NCBI GenBank assembly: GCA_019417045.1
Contig: DXWE01000019.1
Span: forward strand, 10,024-21,677
Reading direction: 5' to 3'
Length of the DNA: 11,654 bases
From: Oscillospiraceae bacterium
GTDB lineage: Bacteria > Bacillota > Clostridia > Oscillospirales > Acutalibacteraceae
The translations under genes were made by a program, and so were the position numbers. The notes under the pieces were generated by a model, which saw only the letters and a program-made list of their open reading frames with translations, did no database searches and had not been told where the DNA came from. Below are positions 1 to 6,681 of the stretch, piece after piece (the stretch's first letter is position 1; every line of letters starts with the position of its first letter).

Positions 1-611
1 TCTTTGGTGAGCTCGACATCCACTCCCCCGAGCGCGTCCACCGCCAGCCGGAACGCGTCGAAATCCACCTTGGCGTACTGGGTGATCTCCAACCGGAAAT
101 TCTCCCGGATGGTGGAGGCGAGCAGGTCAAATCCACCGTTGAAATACGCGGAATTGAGCTTGCTGTAGTCCCGCACGCCGTCCCCGTCCTCGTCCAGGCC
201 GGGGATGGTGACCCACGTGTCCCGCAGCAGGGAGATGATCTTGATCGTCTTGGTCCTGGAGTTGATCGAGACGATCATGTTGGTGTCCGACCGGCCGTTG
301 CCGCCCGTCTCGCGGGAGTCCACCCCGAGCAGCAGAAAGTTGGTCACATAACTGGTATTGCCCTGGATCGGAATATCGCTGAGGGTCTGCGCCTCGTCAG
401 GCAGTGTCAGCTCGCTCTCATCCTGTATGAACGAGACCTCGGAGGGGGCGGACTGTGTGCGGTCGATCAGGTCGTTGATCTTCCATTCGATCAGCCCCCA
501 GCCGATCAGCGCCAGCCCCCCGAGTACCAGTACCACAATCCCGATCGTCCCCAGCACGCGCCCGAGAATCCCGACCCGTTTTTCTGGTTGTTTCGCGTGC
601 TTACTGCTCAT
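1..611 (-). CDS. LytR-CpsA-Psr (LCP) family cell-wall glycopolymer transferase, partial
   Basis: The gene is cut by the left window edge, so only the first 203 residues are present. LCP proteins are membrane-anchored enzymes that attach teichoic acids or other glycopolymers to peptidoglycan outside the cell. A short basic cytoplasmic head (residues 1-12) is followed by one hydrophobic helix (about 17-38), a linker, and the start of the LCP domain. Domain motifs seen are LLGVDSRE, GRSDTNMIVSIN, ISLLRDTWVTIPG and KLNSAYFNGG, with the conserved Asp and Arg residues of the pyrophosphate-lipid pocket. ALGGVDVEL lies near the cut end. The start is the ATG at 609-611, with AGGAGG at 621-626 and a 9-nt spacing. 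It is divergent from enolase. The family is clear; the exact polymer is not. Confidence 0.93.
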   Translation of the reverse strand, partial: MSSKHAKQPEKRVGILGRVLGTIGIVVLVLGGLALIGWGLIEWKINDLIDRTQSAPSEVSFIQDESELTLPDEAQTLSDIPIQGNTSYVTNFLLLGVDSRETGGNGRSDTNMIVSINSRTKTIKIISLLRDTWVTIPGLDEDGDGVRDYSKLNSAYFNGGFDLLASTIRENFRLEITQYAKVDFDAFRLAVDALGGVDVELTK

Positions 612-657
612 GGGACAAAACCTCCTGAAACTCGACAGTTTATGTATGTATCATCAT

Positions 658-687
658 AGTATACCTTGCCCCAAAAAGCAAGGTAAA
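658..687 (-). promoter_or_regulatory. Predicted sigma-A promoter of the LCP gene
   Basis: On the minus strand, TTTACC (687-682) and TATACT (663-658) are separated by 18 bp, which predicts a start near 651 and a leader of about 40 nt. The -10 box matches those found for other genes in this window. A perfect inverted repeat fills the spacer. Confidence 0.55.
662..685. promoter_or_regulatory. Inverted repeat inside the LCP promoter, operator-like
   Basis: TACCTTGC (662-669) is mirrored perfectly by GCAAGGTA (678-685) around an 8-nt loop. It spans the spacer between the predicted -35 and -10 boxes of the LCP gene and overlaps both. No T-tract follows on either strand, so a terminator is unlikely. 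A repressor site is the natural reading, but the regulator is unknown. Confidence 0.4.
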
Positions 688-711
688 AGTAAAATGTTTC
701 AAAAATTTAAC

Positions 712-739
712 AGTTTGTCCAAACTAACAACGGTATACT
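712..739 (+). promoter_or_regulatory. Upstream control region of enolase: palindrome plus candidate -10 box
   Basis: TATACT at 734-739 is the best -10 candidate for enolase, giving a leader of about 55 nt. No good -35 box lies at 16-19 bp; TTAACA at 707-712 is 21 bp away. AGTTTG-TC-CAAACT (712-725) is a perfect 6+2+6 palindrome where the -35 region should be, which would suit a regulator-dependent promoter. The evidence is weak. Confidence 0.35.
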
Positions 740-798
740 CTGCCAGAATAGTCCCATACTAGCAGGGAAACATCGGACACAGGAAAAGAGGGATTTGG

Positions 799-2064
799 AT
801 GAAAGACCGAACGATTACGACCGTACACGGGTATGAGATCCTCGACTCACGGGGCAATCCCACGGTTATGGCGGAGGTGACGCTGTGCGACGGGGCAACG
901 GGTTTTGCCTGTGTGCCGTCGGGCGCGTCCACCGGCATTTTCGAGGCGCATGAGCTGCGCGACGGGGATGCCTCCCGCTATGGGGGCAAGGGGACACAGC
1001 AGGCGGTGAAAAACATCGAGACCCGGATCGCACCCGCGCTGTGCAAACTCGGCTGCTCCTGCCAGGCGGTCGTGGACCGCACGCTGCGGGAACTGGACGG
1101 CACCGAAAACAAGAGCAGCCTGGGCGCCAATGCGATCCTGGCGGTGTCGCTTGCGACCGCCCGGGCCAACTCAGCAGCGCTCGGGCTGCCGCTCTACCGG
1201 CATCTCGGCGGGCTGATCGCCCACCGGCTGCCCGCCCCGATGATGAACATCTTAAACGGCGGCGCCCATGCGGGCAACAACGTGGACATTCAGGAGTTCA
1301 TGGTCATGCCGGTCGGAGCGCCCACCTTTGCGGAGGCACTGCGCTGCGGCAGCGAGGTCTACCACGCGCTCGGGGGGCTGCTGAAGCGGCGCGGGCTGTC
1401 CACGGCGGTCGGCGACGAGGGCGGCTTTGCGCCGGATCTCGGCTCGGACGAGGAGGCGCTTGAGCTGCTGGTCGAGGCCATCGAGGCCGCCGGCTACGAC
1501 ACGGACACGGTGAAGCTCGCGGTCGACGCGGCGGGCAGCGAGTGGGCCCGCGAGAGCGGCGGGTATCATCTCCCGAAGCGCGGCAGGGATCTCTCCACCG
1601 ACGAGTTGATCGCCTACTGGGAGACGCTGTGCGGCAAATACCCGATTCTCTCGCTGGAGGATGGACTCGGGGAACAGGACTGGGACGGCTGGAAAAAGCT
1701 GACGCAGCGACTGGGAGACCGCGTGCAGCTGGTGGGGGACGACCTGTTTGTCACCAACGTCAGCCGCCTGCGCCAGGGGATTTCGCACGGCGCAGGCAAC
1801 TCGGTGCTTGTCAAGCTCAACCAAATCGGCACCCTGACCGAGACGCTCGAGACGATCCACACCGCGCACGCCGCGGGATACACGGCGGTCATCTCCCACC
1901 GGTCGGGCGAGACGGAAGATGCCTTTATCGCGGACCTCGCGGTCGCGACCAATGCCGGGCAGATCAAGACCGGCGCACCCTGCCGCAGCGACCGGGTGGC
2001 GAAGTACAACCGCCTGCTCTATATCGAGCAGGAGCTCGGTGAACGGGCCGACTATGGATTTTGA
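799..2064 (+). CDS. eno: Enolase (phosphopyruvate hydratase)
   Basis: This glycolytic enzyme interconverts 2-phosphoglycerate and phosphoenolpyruvate in the cytoplasm. The 421-residue length is usual for bacteria. All hallmark motifs are visible: EILDSRGNPT (13-22), the loop SGASTG (41-46), GAHAGNNVDIQEF (155-167, His157 and Glu166), GDEGGFAPDLGS (205-216, catalytic Glu207), Mg ligands Asp243, Glu287 (LEDGL) and Asp314 or Asp315 (GDDLFVTN), catalytic Lys339 (VLVKLNQIG) and SHRSGETED (366-374). The common HADNN is HAGNN here. The ATG is preceded by GAGGGA (788-793) at a 5-nt spacing. The rubrerythrin gene follows 22 nt after the stop, so the two are probably co-transcribed. Confidence 0.98.
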   Translation: MKDRTITTVHGYEILDSRGNPTVMAEVTLCDGATGFACVPSGASTGIFEAHELRDGDASRYGGKGTQQAVKNIETRIAPALCKLGCSCQAVVDRTLRELDGTENKSSLGANAILAVSLATARANSAALGLPLYRHLGGLIAHRLPAPMMNILNGGAHAGNNVDIQEFMVMPVGAPTFAEALRCGSEVYHALGGLLKRRGLSTAVGDEGGFAPDLGSDEEALELLVEAIEAAGYDTDTVKLAVDAAGSEWARESGGYHLPKRGRDLSTDELIAYWETLCGKYPILSLEDGLGEQDWDGWKKLTQRLGDRVQLVGDDLFVTNVSRLRQGISHGAGNSVLVKLNQIGTLTETLETIHTAHAAGYTAVISHRSGETEDAFIADLAVATNAGQIKTGAPCRSDRVAKYNRLLYIEQELGERADYGF

Positions 2065-2086
2065 CAATTCTGGAGGGGAAAGGAAT

Positions 2087-2692
2087 ATGGCAGCGGAGTT
2101 TAAAAACAGCGAGACCAAAGTCAATCTGATGCGTGCGTTTGCCGGCGAGAGCCAGGCGCGCAACCGGTACACCTTTGCCGCGTCGATGGCGCGCAAAAAC
2201 AACCTGTATGTGGTGGAGGCGGTGTTCAACTTTACCGCCGGGCAGGAAAAGGAACACGCGGAGATCTTTTTCGACCATCTCAAGGAGCTGGCCGGCGGGA
2301 CGGTGGAGATCGAGGGCGGTTATCCGGTGGAGAGATACGACGACCCGCTCACCGTGCTGCGCGGTGCCCAGCACAACGAATATGAGGAACACGACCCGGT
2401 GTACAGCTCGTTTGCACGCAAGGCCGAGGAGGAGGGGTTCCCGCAGGTGGCGGCCTCCTTCAAACAGATTGCGGGCATCGAAAAGATTCACGGCGACCGG
2501 TTTGGGCAGTTTGCCGACTGGCTGGAGCAGAAAAAGCTGTTTGTCTCGGAGGTGGAGACCGGCTGGATGTGCCTGAACTGCGGGTATGTGACCTACGCCA
2601 AACAGGCCCCGGCCATCTGCCCGGTGTGCAAGCACGACCAGGGGTATTTTGTCCGCCTGGAGATGGCGCCTTTTACCAAACTGGAGAAATAG
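2087..2692 (+). CDS. rbr: Rubrerythrin (diiron and rubredoxin-type peroxidase)
   Basis: Rubrerythrins reduce hydrogen peroxide in the cytoplasm of anaerobes, usually with electrons from rubredoxin or NADH-linked partners. The 201-residue protein has a four-helix ferritin-like domain (about 5-145) with diiron ligands Glu21, Glu54, His57, Glu98, Glu101, Glu132 and His135. A rubredoxin-like Fe(Cys)4 domain follows, with Cys162-x-x-Cys165 and Cys178-x-x-Cys181. A longer upstream reading of the same frame exists, but the ATG at 2087 fits the family N-terminus (MAAEFKNSET) and has GGAGGGG (2072-2078) at an 8-nt spacing. It lies 22 nt after eno and before a strong terminator, so it is probably the last gene of a two-gene unit. 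This links glycolysis to oxidative-stress defence. Confidence 0.96.
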   Translation: MAAEFKNSETKVNLMRAFAGESQARNRYTFAASMARKNNLYVVEAVFNFTAGQEKEHAEIFFDHLKELAGGTVEIEGGYPVERYDDPLTVLRGAQHNEYEEHDPVYSSFARKAEEEGFPQVAASFKQIAGIEKIHGDRFGQFADWLEQKKLFVSEVETGWMCLNCGYVTYAKQAPAICPVCKHDQGYFVRLEMAPFTKLEK

Positions 2693-2704
2693 GAAAACAC
2701 AGAA

Positions 2705-2734
2705 AAAGGCGGCAGGAATGTTCCTGCCGCCTTT
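2705..2734. terminator. Bidirectional rho-independent terminator between convergent operons
   Basis: AAAGGCGGCAGGAA (2705-2718) pairs with TTCCTGCCGCCTTT (2721-2734). It starts 13 nt after the rubrerythrin stop and lies 12 nt beyond the stop of the leftward gene ending at 2747. On the minus strand the stem runs into TTTTT and then TTTT after CTGTG, a good leftward terminator. On the plus strand TTTGCTTTCC follows. Confidence 0.88.
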
Positions 2735-2746
2735 GCTTTCCCTGTG

Positions 2747-3223
2747 TTATTCCTGCGTCGGCGTCTCCTCCGGCCGGGCGGGGCTGCGCAGGGCCTGCCG
2801 GGCCTGCCGCACCTCCCCGAGCCGCATGGCGAGCGTCTCCTCGGTGCGCCGGAGCAGATCCTCCGCAAAGTCGCTCGCGCCCTTGCGCATCTCGCGCGAC
2901 TTCGTCTGGGCCTGGCCGAGCAGCTCGTTGGCCTTCTGCTGCGCCTGCTTGGTCACTTCCTCCTGCGAAGTGAGATACCGTGCGCGCTCCTCCGCCTTGC
3001 GGACAATCCCCTCCGCCTCCTTTTTGGCGGTGGAGATGATGTCCGCGCGGTCGGCCACGATCGCCTTGGCCTGCCGCACTTCGGAAGGCATGTTGGCGCG
3101 GATATCGTCCAGGATCTCGCGCAGGCGGTCGCCGTCGATCGAGCACTTGCCGCCGCTGAGCGGGATACTCCACGCCTTGTCAATCATCTCGTCAATCTGG
3201 TCCAGCAAATCCTCAATCGTCAT
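2747..3223 (-). CDS. Small coiled-coil protein of unknown function, coaD-linked
   Basis: The product is 158 residues. From about residue 36 to 140 it is almost continuous charged helix, rich in Ala, Glu, Lys, Arg and Gln, with heptad-like spacing. The tail is Pro-rich (ARPEETPTQE). There is no signal peptide or membrane segment. Such proteins are sometimes annotated as ATP synthase subunit B-like or V-type subunit H-like because of the coiled coil alone. Without a membrane anchor and with no ATPase genes nearby, I do not accept that. The ATG at 3223 lies inside the 3' end of coaD (11-nt overlap), which suggests translational coupling. An in-frame TTG at 3301 is further upstream, but it lies deep in coaD and the ATG has AAAGGA upstream. 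Last gene before the terminator. Confidence 0.8.
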   Translation of the reverse strand: MTIEDLLDQIDEMIDKAWSIPLSGGKCSIDGDRLREILDDIRANMPSEVRQAKAIVADRADIISTAKKEAEGIVRKAEERARYLTSQEEVTKQAQQKANELLGQAQTKSREMRKGASDFAEDLLRRTEETLAMRLGEVRQARQALRSPARPEETPTQE

Positions 3224-3710
3224 GTTGCCCCATCCTTTCCGCTTTACGTAAGATATCCGGCACCAGATCTGCCGGTACAAATTCGGAGATATCGCCTCCA
3301 AAGGCGGCCATCTGCTTGACCATGCTGGAGGAGAGGTACATCCGGTCGGCCGAGCTGGTCAAAAACACGGTCTCGGCCTGCGGGTTCAGCTTGCGGTTGG
3401 TCAGCGCCATCTGGAACTCGTATTCAAAATCCGACAGCGCGCGCAGCCCCTTCACGATCACGGTCGCTCCCCGCCGCCGCGCATACTCCGCCAGCAGGCC
3501 GTCATAGGCGTCCACCTCGACATTGGCGATCCCGGCGGTGGCACGGCGGAGAAACCCAACGCGCTCCTCCTTGGTGAACAGCGGCTGTTTGCCGGCATTG
3601 GTCATCACCACCACGATGACCCTGTCAAACAGCAGCGCCGCCCGCCGGATGATGTCGAGATGCCCGAGGGTCACCGGGTCAAAGCTGCCGGGACATACGG
3701 CGATTTTCAT
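3213..3710 (-). CDS. coaD: Phosphopantetheine adenylyltransferase
   Basis: This enzyme catalyses the penultimate step of coenzyme A synthesis, transferring AMP from ATP to 4'-phosphopantetheine to give dephospho-CoA. The 165-residue length is typical. The nucleotidyltransferase signature GSFDPVTLGH (8-17, with T14-x-G-H17) is intact, as are Lys41, KGLRALSDFEYEFQMA (87-102, Arg90) and the SSS motif (127-129). The ATG at 3710 has GGAGG (3716-3720) at a 5-nt spacing, placed in the 18-nt gap after rsmD. The rsmD-coaD order is common in Firmicutes. Its 3' end overlaps the next gene by 11 nt. Confidence 0.97.
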   Translation of the reverse strand: MKIAVCPGSFDPVTLGHLDIIRRAALLFDRVIVVVMTNAGKQPLFTKEERVGFLRRATAGIANVEVDAYDGLLAEYARRRGATVIVKGLRALSDFEYEFQMALTNRKLNPQAETVFLTSSADRMYLSSSMVKQMAAFGGDISEFVPADLVPDILRKAERMGQHDD

Positions 3711-3728
3711 CCAATCCTCCCCTTTCGC

Positions 3729-4268
3729 TCACCGGCGGTAGATCCACAACCGGGTTCTGCCGTAGGCCTTGACGCGCCACAGCGCCGCCTCCCCCACGGA
3801 CTCAGGCAACCGGGTGTCCGCTCCGGTCTCGCACACCATCGTGCCGCCCGGCCGGGCAAACGCCGCTGTGAGCGGCAGCAGGCGGGGCAGGAGATCGTCG
3901 GCCGCCGCATAGGGAGGATCCATCAGCACCAGGTCAAACCGGTCGCGCGTGTGCGCGCAGAAATCGAGCGCGTCCCGGCAGAGCACATGCGCCTGCGAAA
4001 ACAGCCGGGTGGCCTGTAGATTCCGTTTGATGATCTCGGCCGCTTCCGGGCTGCTGTCCACAAACACGCACCCGGCAGCTCCCCGGCTGAGCGCCTCAAT
4101 CCCGAGCTGGCCGGACCCGGCGAACAGGTCAAGCACCTGCCGCCCTTCCAGCTCAAACTGCAACATGCTGAACAGTGCCTCTTTGACACGGTCAGCAGTG
4201 GGACGGGTGGCCTCCCCCTCCAGGGTCTCCAGCCGCCGCCCGCGCGCCGTCCCGGTAATCACTCTCAT
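3729..4268 (-). CDS. rsmD: 16S rRNA (guanine966-N2)-methyltransferase RsmD
   Basis: This SAM-dependent enzyme methylates G966 of 16S rRNA during 30S assembly. The 179-residue product starts MRVITGTARGRRL, as the family does. It carries TRPTADRVKEALF (21-33), the SAM-binding loop DLFAGSGQLGIEALSRGA (47-64) and the catalytic DPPY (117-120). The frame stays open upstream to 4457, but that stretch lies within proC and lacks family similarity. The ATG at 4268 has GGAAGGGG (4277-4284) at an 8-nt spacing. It has a consensus promoter of its own overlapping the proC stop and is followed 18 nt later by coaD. Confidence 0.95.
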   Translation of the reverse strand: MRVITGTARGRRLETLEGEATRPTADRVKEALFSMLQFELEGRQVLDLFAGSGQLGIEALSRGAAGCVFVDSSPEAAEIIKRNLQATRLFSQAHVLCRDALDFCAHTRDRFDLVLMDPPYAAADDLLPRLLPLTAAFARPGGTMVCETGADTRLPESVGEAALWRVKAYGRTRLWIYRR

Positions 4269-4289
4269 ACGGATAGCCCCTTCCTGTCC

Positions 4290-4318
4290 AGTATCCCACG
4301 AGGGGCGGATTTTGTCAA
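4290..4318 (-). promoter_or_regulatory. Predicted promoter of rsmD-coaD, overlapping the proC stop
   Basis: A perfect TTGACA (4318-4313), a 17-bp spacer and GATACT (4295-4290) lie on the minus strand. The -35 box contains the TGA stop codon of proC. The start would fall near 4283, giving a leader of only about 15 nt that begins at the Shine-Dalgarno sequence. rsmD-coaD may therefore be expressed apart from asnS-proC. Confidence 0.65.
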
Positions 4319-5118
4319 GTTTTCTGTAACCTCTGGTCGCGCTCGCAGCTCTGTTTGGCAGCCTCCAGCACCGCCGCCTCGAATCCCGACCGCTGCAGCG
4401 CGCACAGGCCCTCGATGGTGGTGCCGCCGGGGGAGCACACGCGGTCAATGAGTACACGCGGATGCTCTCCCGTCTCCCGCAGCAGCTTCGCAGTGCCGTA
4501 CACCGCCTGCGTCGCCACCGAGAGCGCCTGCGCCTTGGTCAGTCCGCCGCGCACGCCCGCCTCTGCCAGCGCATCGATATACAAAAGGGTGAACGCCGGG
4601 GAGCAACCGCCCAGCGCGGAGAAGATGGAGAACTGATGCTCCGGCAATTCCAAAGCCGTCCCGAACGCCTGGAGAATCCGCTCGATCAGCGCCTTGTGCT
4701 CGGCCGTCACCAGAGGGCCGACGCAATACGCGGAGACGGCCTCCCCCACCGTGGCGTTCAAATTCGGCATCACCCGGCACAGCGGCAGGTTGCCTCCCGT
4801 GAAGGAGGAGAGGGTGTCGAGGGTGGTGCCGGCGGCGATGGAGAGCACGAGCGGCTTCCATTTTTGAAGCTGTTCCCGCAGCGGCGGCAGGGCGGCGGGC
4901 AGCACCTGTGGTTTCACAGCCACCACGAGCGTCGCAGTCACCGCGGGCAGCTCTTCGGGAGAGCCGGCCGCCTGGATCCCGCACGCCTCCCGCAGCGCTG
5001 CAACCTTCTTTTCATCCGGATCATAGGCGAAAATCTCCGACCCGCTCCAGCCGTGCGCGCACAGCCCGCGGATGATGGCGCCTGCCATATTGCCCGCACC
5101 CAAGAACCCGATTGCCAT
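4315..5118 (-). CDS. proC: Pyrroline-5-carboxylate reductase
   Basis: This enzyme makes L-proline from pyrroline-5-carboxylate using NAD(P)H, the last step of proline synthesis. The 267-residue protein has the N-terminal Rossmann loop GFLGAGNMAGA (4-14), AVKPQ (67-71) and RVMPN (115-119). The C-terminal dimerisation and active-site segment reads GGCSPAF (170-176), then IDALAEAGVRGGL (181-193) and SPGGTTIEGL (229-238). The usual GSGPAF is GCSPAF here, a conservative change. The Shine-Dalgarno (AAGGGACGGG) is weak. It follows asnS after 69 nt that contain a long hairpin. No glutamate kinase or semialdehyde dehydrogenase gene is in the window. Confidence 0.96.
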   Translation of the reverse strand: MAIGFLGAGNMAGAIIRGLCAHGWSGSEIFAYDPDEKKVAALREACGIQAAGSPEELPAVTATLVVAVKPQVLPAALPPLREQLQKWKPLVLSIAAGTTLDTLSSFTGGNLPLCRVMPNLNATVGEAVSAYCVGPLVTAEHKALIERILQAFGTALELPEHQFSIFSALGGCSPAFTLLYIDALAEAGVRGGLTKAQALSVATQAVYGTAKLLRETGEHPRVLIDRVCSPGGTTIEGLCALQRSGFEAAVLEAAKQSCERDQRLQKT

Positions 5119-5141
5119 ACCGTTCCCGTCCCTTCTTCGAT

Positions 5142-5186
5142 CGCTTGGAACCGGGCGGGCAAAAGGCCGCCGACCCGGTCCAAGCG
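5142..5186 (-). other. Long hairpin between asnS and proC, possible attenuator
   Basis: CGCTTGGAACCGGG (5142-5155) pairs with CCCGGTCCAAGCG (5174-5186), 13 bp with one bulged A, around an 18-nt GC-rich loop that can fold further (GCGG with CCGC). On the minus strand it starts 1 nt after the asnS stop. No T-tract follows, so it is not a standard intrinsic terminator. It may reduce read-through or act as an RNA processing or stability element. Confidence 0.45.
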
Positions 5187-5187
5187 G

Positions 5188-6564
5188 TTAAAATTCGCAG
5201 CTGCCTGTGGTGCGGGGGAAGGGCAGCACGTCGCGGATGTTGTCCACCCCCGTGAGGTAGATGAGCAGCCGCTCAAATCCCATGCCGAACCCGGAGTGCA
5301 CACAGCCGCCGTATTTGCGCAGCTCGAGGTACCAGTACAGATCCTCGGTTGAGATGTGCAGCTCCTCCATCCGGGCCTTCAATCGGTCATAGCGCTCCTC
5401 GCGCTGGCTGCCGCCGGTCAGCTCGCCCGCCGCGGGCACGAGCAGGTCCACCCCCGCGACCGTGCCGTCGCCGTTGTCACGCATGTAAAACGCCTTGATC
5501 TCCTTCGGCCAGTTGCACACAAACACCGGCGAGCGAAAATACACGTCGGTCAGGTATTTCTCGTGTTCTTTCGCAAGGTCCCCACCGTGCACCGGCTCGT
5601 TTTCGAACGCGACCCCCGACTGCCGCAGCAGATCGATCGCATCGTGATAGTTCACCCGCGCGATGGAGGCATCCAAAAACGCCTGCAGCTTGTCGAGCAG
5701 TCCGCCGCCGCTGTACTGGTCGAGGAACCGCAACTCCTCTGCCCCGTTGTCCATCACATAGCGGATAATGGATTTGAGAAAATCCTCTTCTAAGTCCATC
5801 AGATGGTCAAGATCGCAAAACGCGATCTCCGGCTCGATCATCCAGAACTCTGCGGCGTGCGTCTGCGTATGGGATTTCTCCGCGCGGAAGGTCGGCCCGA
5901 AGGTATATACCTTTTTGAACGCCATGGCGAAGTTCTCCGCCTCCAGCTGGCCGGTCACCGCCAGACAGGTCTGGCGCCCGAAGAAATCCTGTTTATAATC
6001 GACCGGACCCTTCACCCGGTCCCAGTCGATGGTGGTCACCTGGAAGGTCTCGCCCGCACCCTCCCCGTCGTTCGCCGTGATGAGCGGGGTGTGCACATAG
6101 ACGAAGTTGTGCTCGCGGAAATACTGATGGATCGCAAACGCCGCAAGCGACCGCACGCGGAACACCGCCTGGAACAGCCGGGTGCGCGGGCGCAGGTGGG
6201 CGATGGTGCGCAGGTATTCGAGCGAGTGCTTTTTCGGCTGCAGGGGATACTCCTCCGGACAGCTCCCGAGCAGCAGCACCTCCTCCGCCTGGATCTCGTA
6301 CGCCTGCTTGCCCTGCGATTCGACCAGCTTCCCCCTCACTTCAACGGCGGAACCGTTGCACAGCTTCTGGATCCTGGCAAAGTCCGCCAGCCGGTCGTCA
6401 TAGACCACCTGGACATCCGACAGGGTTGTGCCGTCGTAGAAATTGATAAACCCGAACGTCTTCTGCTTACGGTGGTTGCGGATCCAGCCCTGCAACCGCA
6501 CGGGTTGCCCGGCAAACGCTGCGGGGGAGTCGAGCACCTCTTTTAAGTCACGTACAGCCTCCAT
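5188..6564 (-). CDS. asnS: Asparagine--tRNA ligase
   Basis: This class IIb aminoacyl-tRNA synthetase charges tRNA-Asn. The 458-residue length is usual. An N-terminal OB-fold anticodon-binding domain (about 18-105, beginning VRLQGWIRNHR) precedes the catalytic core. Motif 2 is at FGPTFRAE (222-229) followed by AEFWMIEPEIAF (238-249). Motif 3 is GFGMGFERLLIYLTG (425-439, Arg432), and the family-typical end is PFPRTTGSCEF. The motif 2 loop between these blocks reads KSHTQTH where I expect something close to NSNTTRH, so an Arg position is Thr. ATG at 6564 has AGGAAGGGG (6574-6582) at a 9-nt spacing. It is the first gene of a leftward unit and has a strong promoter. Confidence 0.97.
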   Translation of the reverse strand: MEAVRDLKEVLDSPAAFAGQPVRLQGWIRNHRKQKTFGFINFYDGTTLSDVQVVYDDRLADFARIQKLCNGSAVEVRGKLVESQGKQAYEIQAEEVLLLGSCPEEYPLQPKKHSLEYLRTIAHLRPRTRLFQAVFRVRSLAAFAIHQYFREHNFVYVHTPLITANDGEGAGETFQVTTIDWDRVKGPVDYKQDFFGRQTCLAVTGQLEAENFAMAFKKVYTFGPTFRAEKSHTQTHAAEFWMIEPEIAFCDLDHLMDLEEDFLKSIIRYVMDNGAEELRFLDQYSGGGLLDKLQAFLDASIARVNYHDAIDLLRQSGVAFENEPVHGGDLAKEHEKYLTDVYFRSPVFVCNWPKEIKAFYMRDNGDGTVAGVDLLVPAAGELTGGSQREERYDRLKARMEELHISTEDLYWYLELRKYGGCVHSGFGMGFERLLIYLTGVDNIRDVLPFPRTTGSCEF

Positions 6565-6602
6565 GTGGAAAAGCCCCTTCCTGCAAGATCGGTCTGGCAG
6601 TT

Positions 6603-6631
6603 AGTATACACGTTTTTAGAAAAAATGTAAA
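6603..6631 (-). promoter_or_regulatory. Strong predicted sigma-A promoter of asnS
   Basis: TTTACA (6631-6626), a 17-bp AT-rich spacer and TATACT (6608-6603) lie on the minus strand. The start should fall near 6596, giving a leader of about 32 nt. This is among the best promoter matches in the window and lies just beyond the citrate synthase terminator. Confidence 0.75.
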
Positions 6632-6641
6632 GCGAAAGGAT

Positions 6642-6672
6642 AAAAAACCGGCGGCGGAAAACCCGCCGCCGG
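6642..6672 (-). terminator. Rho-independent terminator of the citrate synthase gene
   Basis: On the minus strand a perfect 10-bp GC stem (6672-6663 with 6657-6648) closes a 5-nt loop and runs directly into TTTTTT (6647-6642). It starts 9 nt after the citrate synthase stop codon. It makes that gene monocistronic and separates it from the asnS unit. Confidence 0.93.
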
Positions 6673-6681
6673 CAGATCGGC

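Noticed and set aside
1252..2283. A 343-codon minus-strand open frame across enolase and rubrerythrin
   Set aside because: It runs antisense to two clearly identified genes, ignores their boundary and shows no recognisable domain.
2747..3223. ATP synthase subunit B / V-type subunit H annotation
   Set aside because: There is only coiled-coil resemblance, no membrane anchor and no ATPase neighbours.
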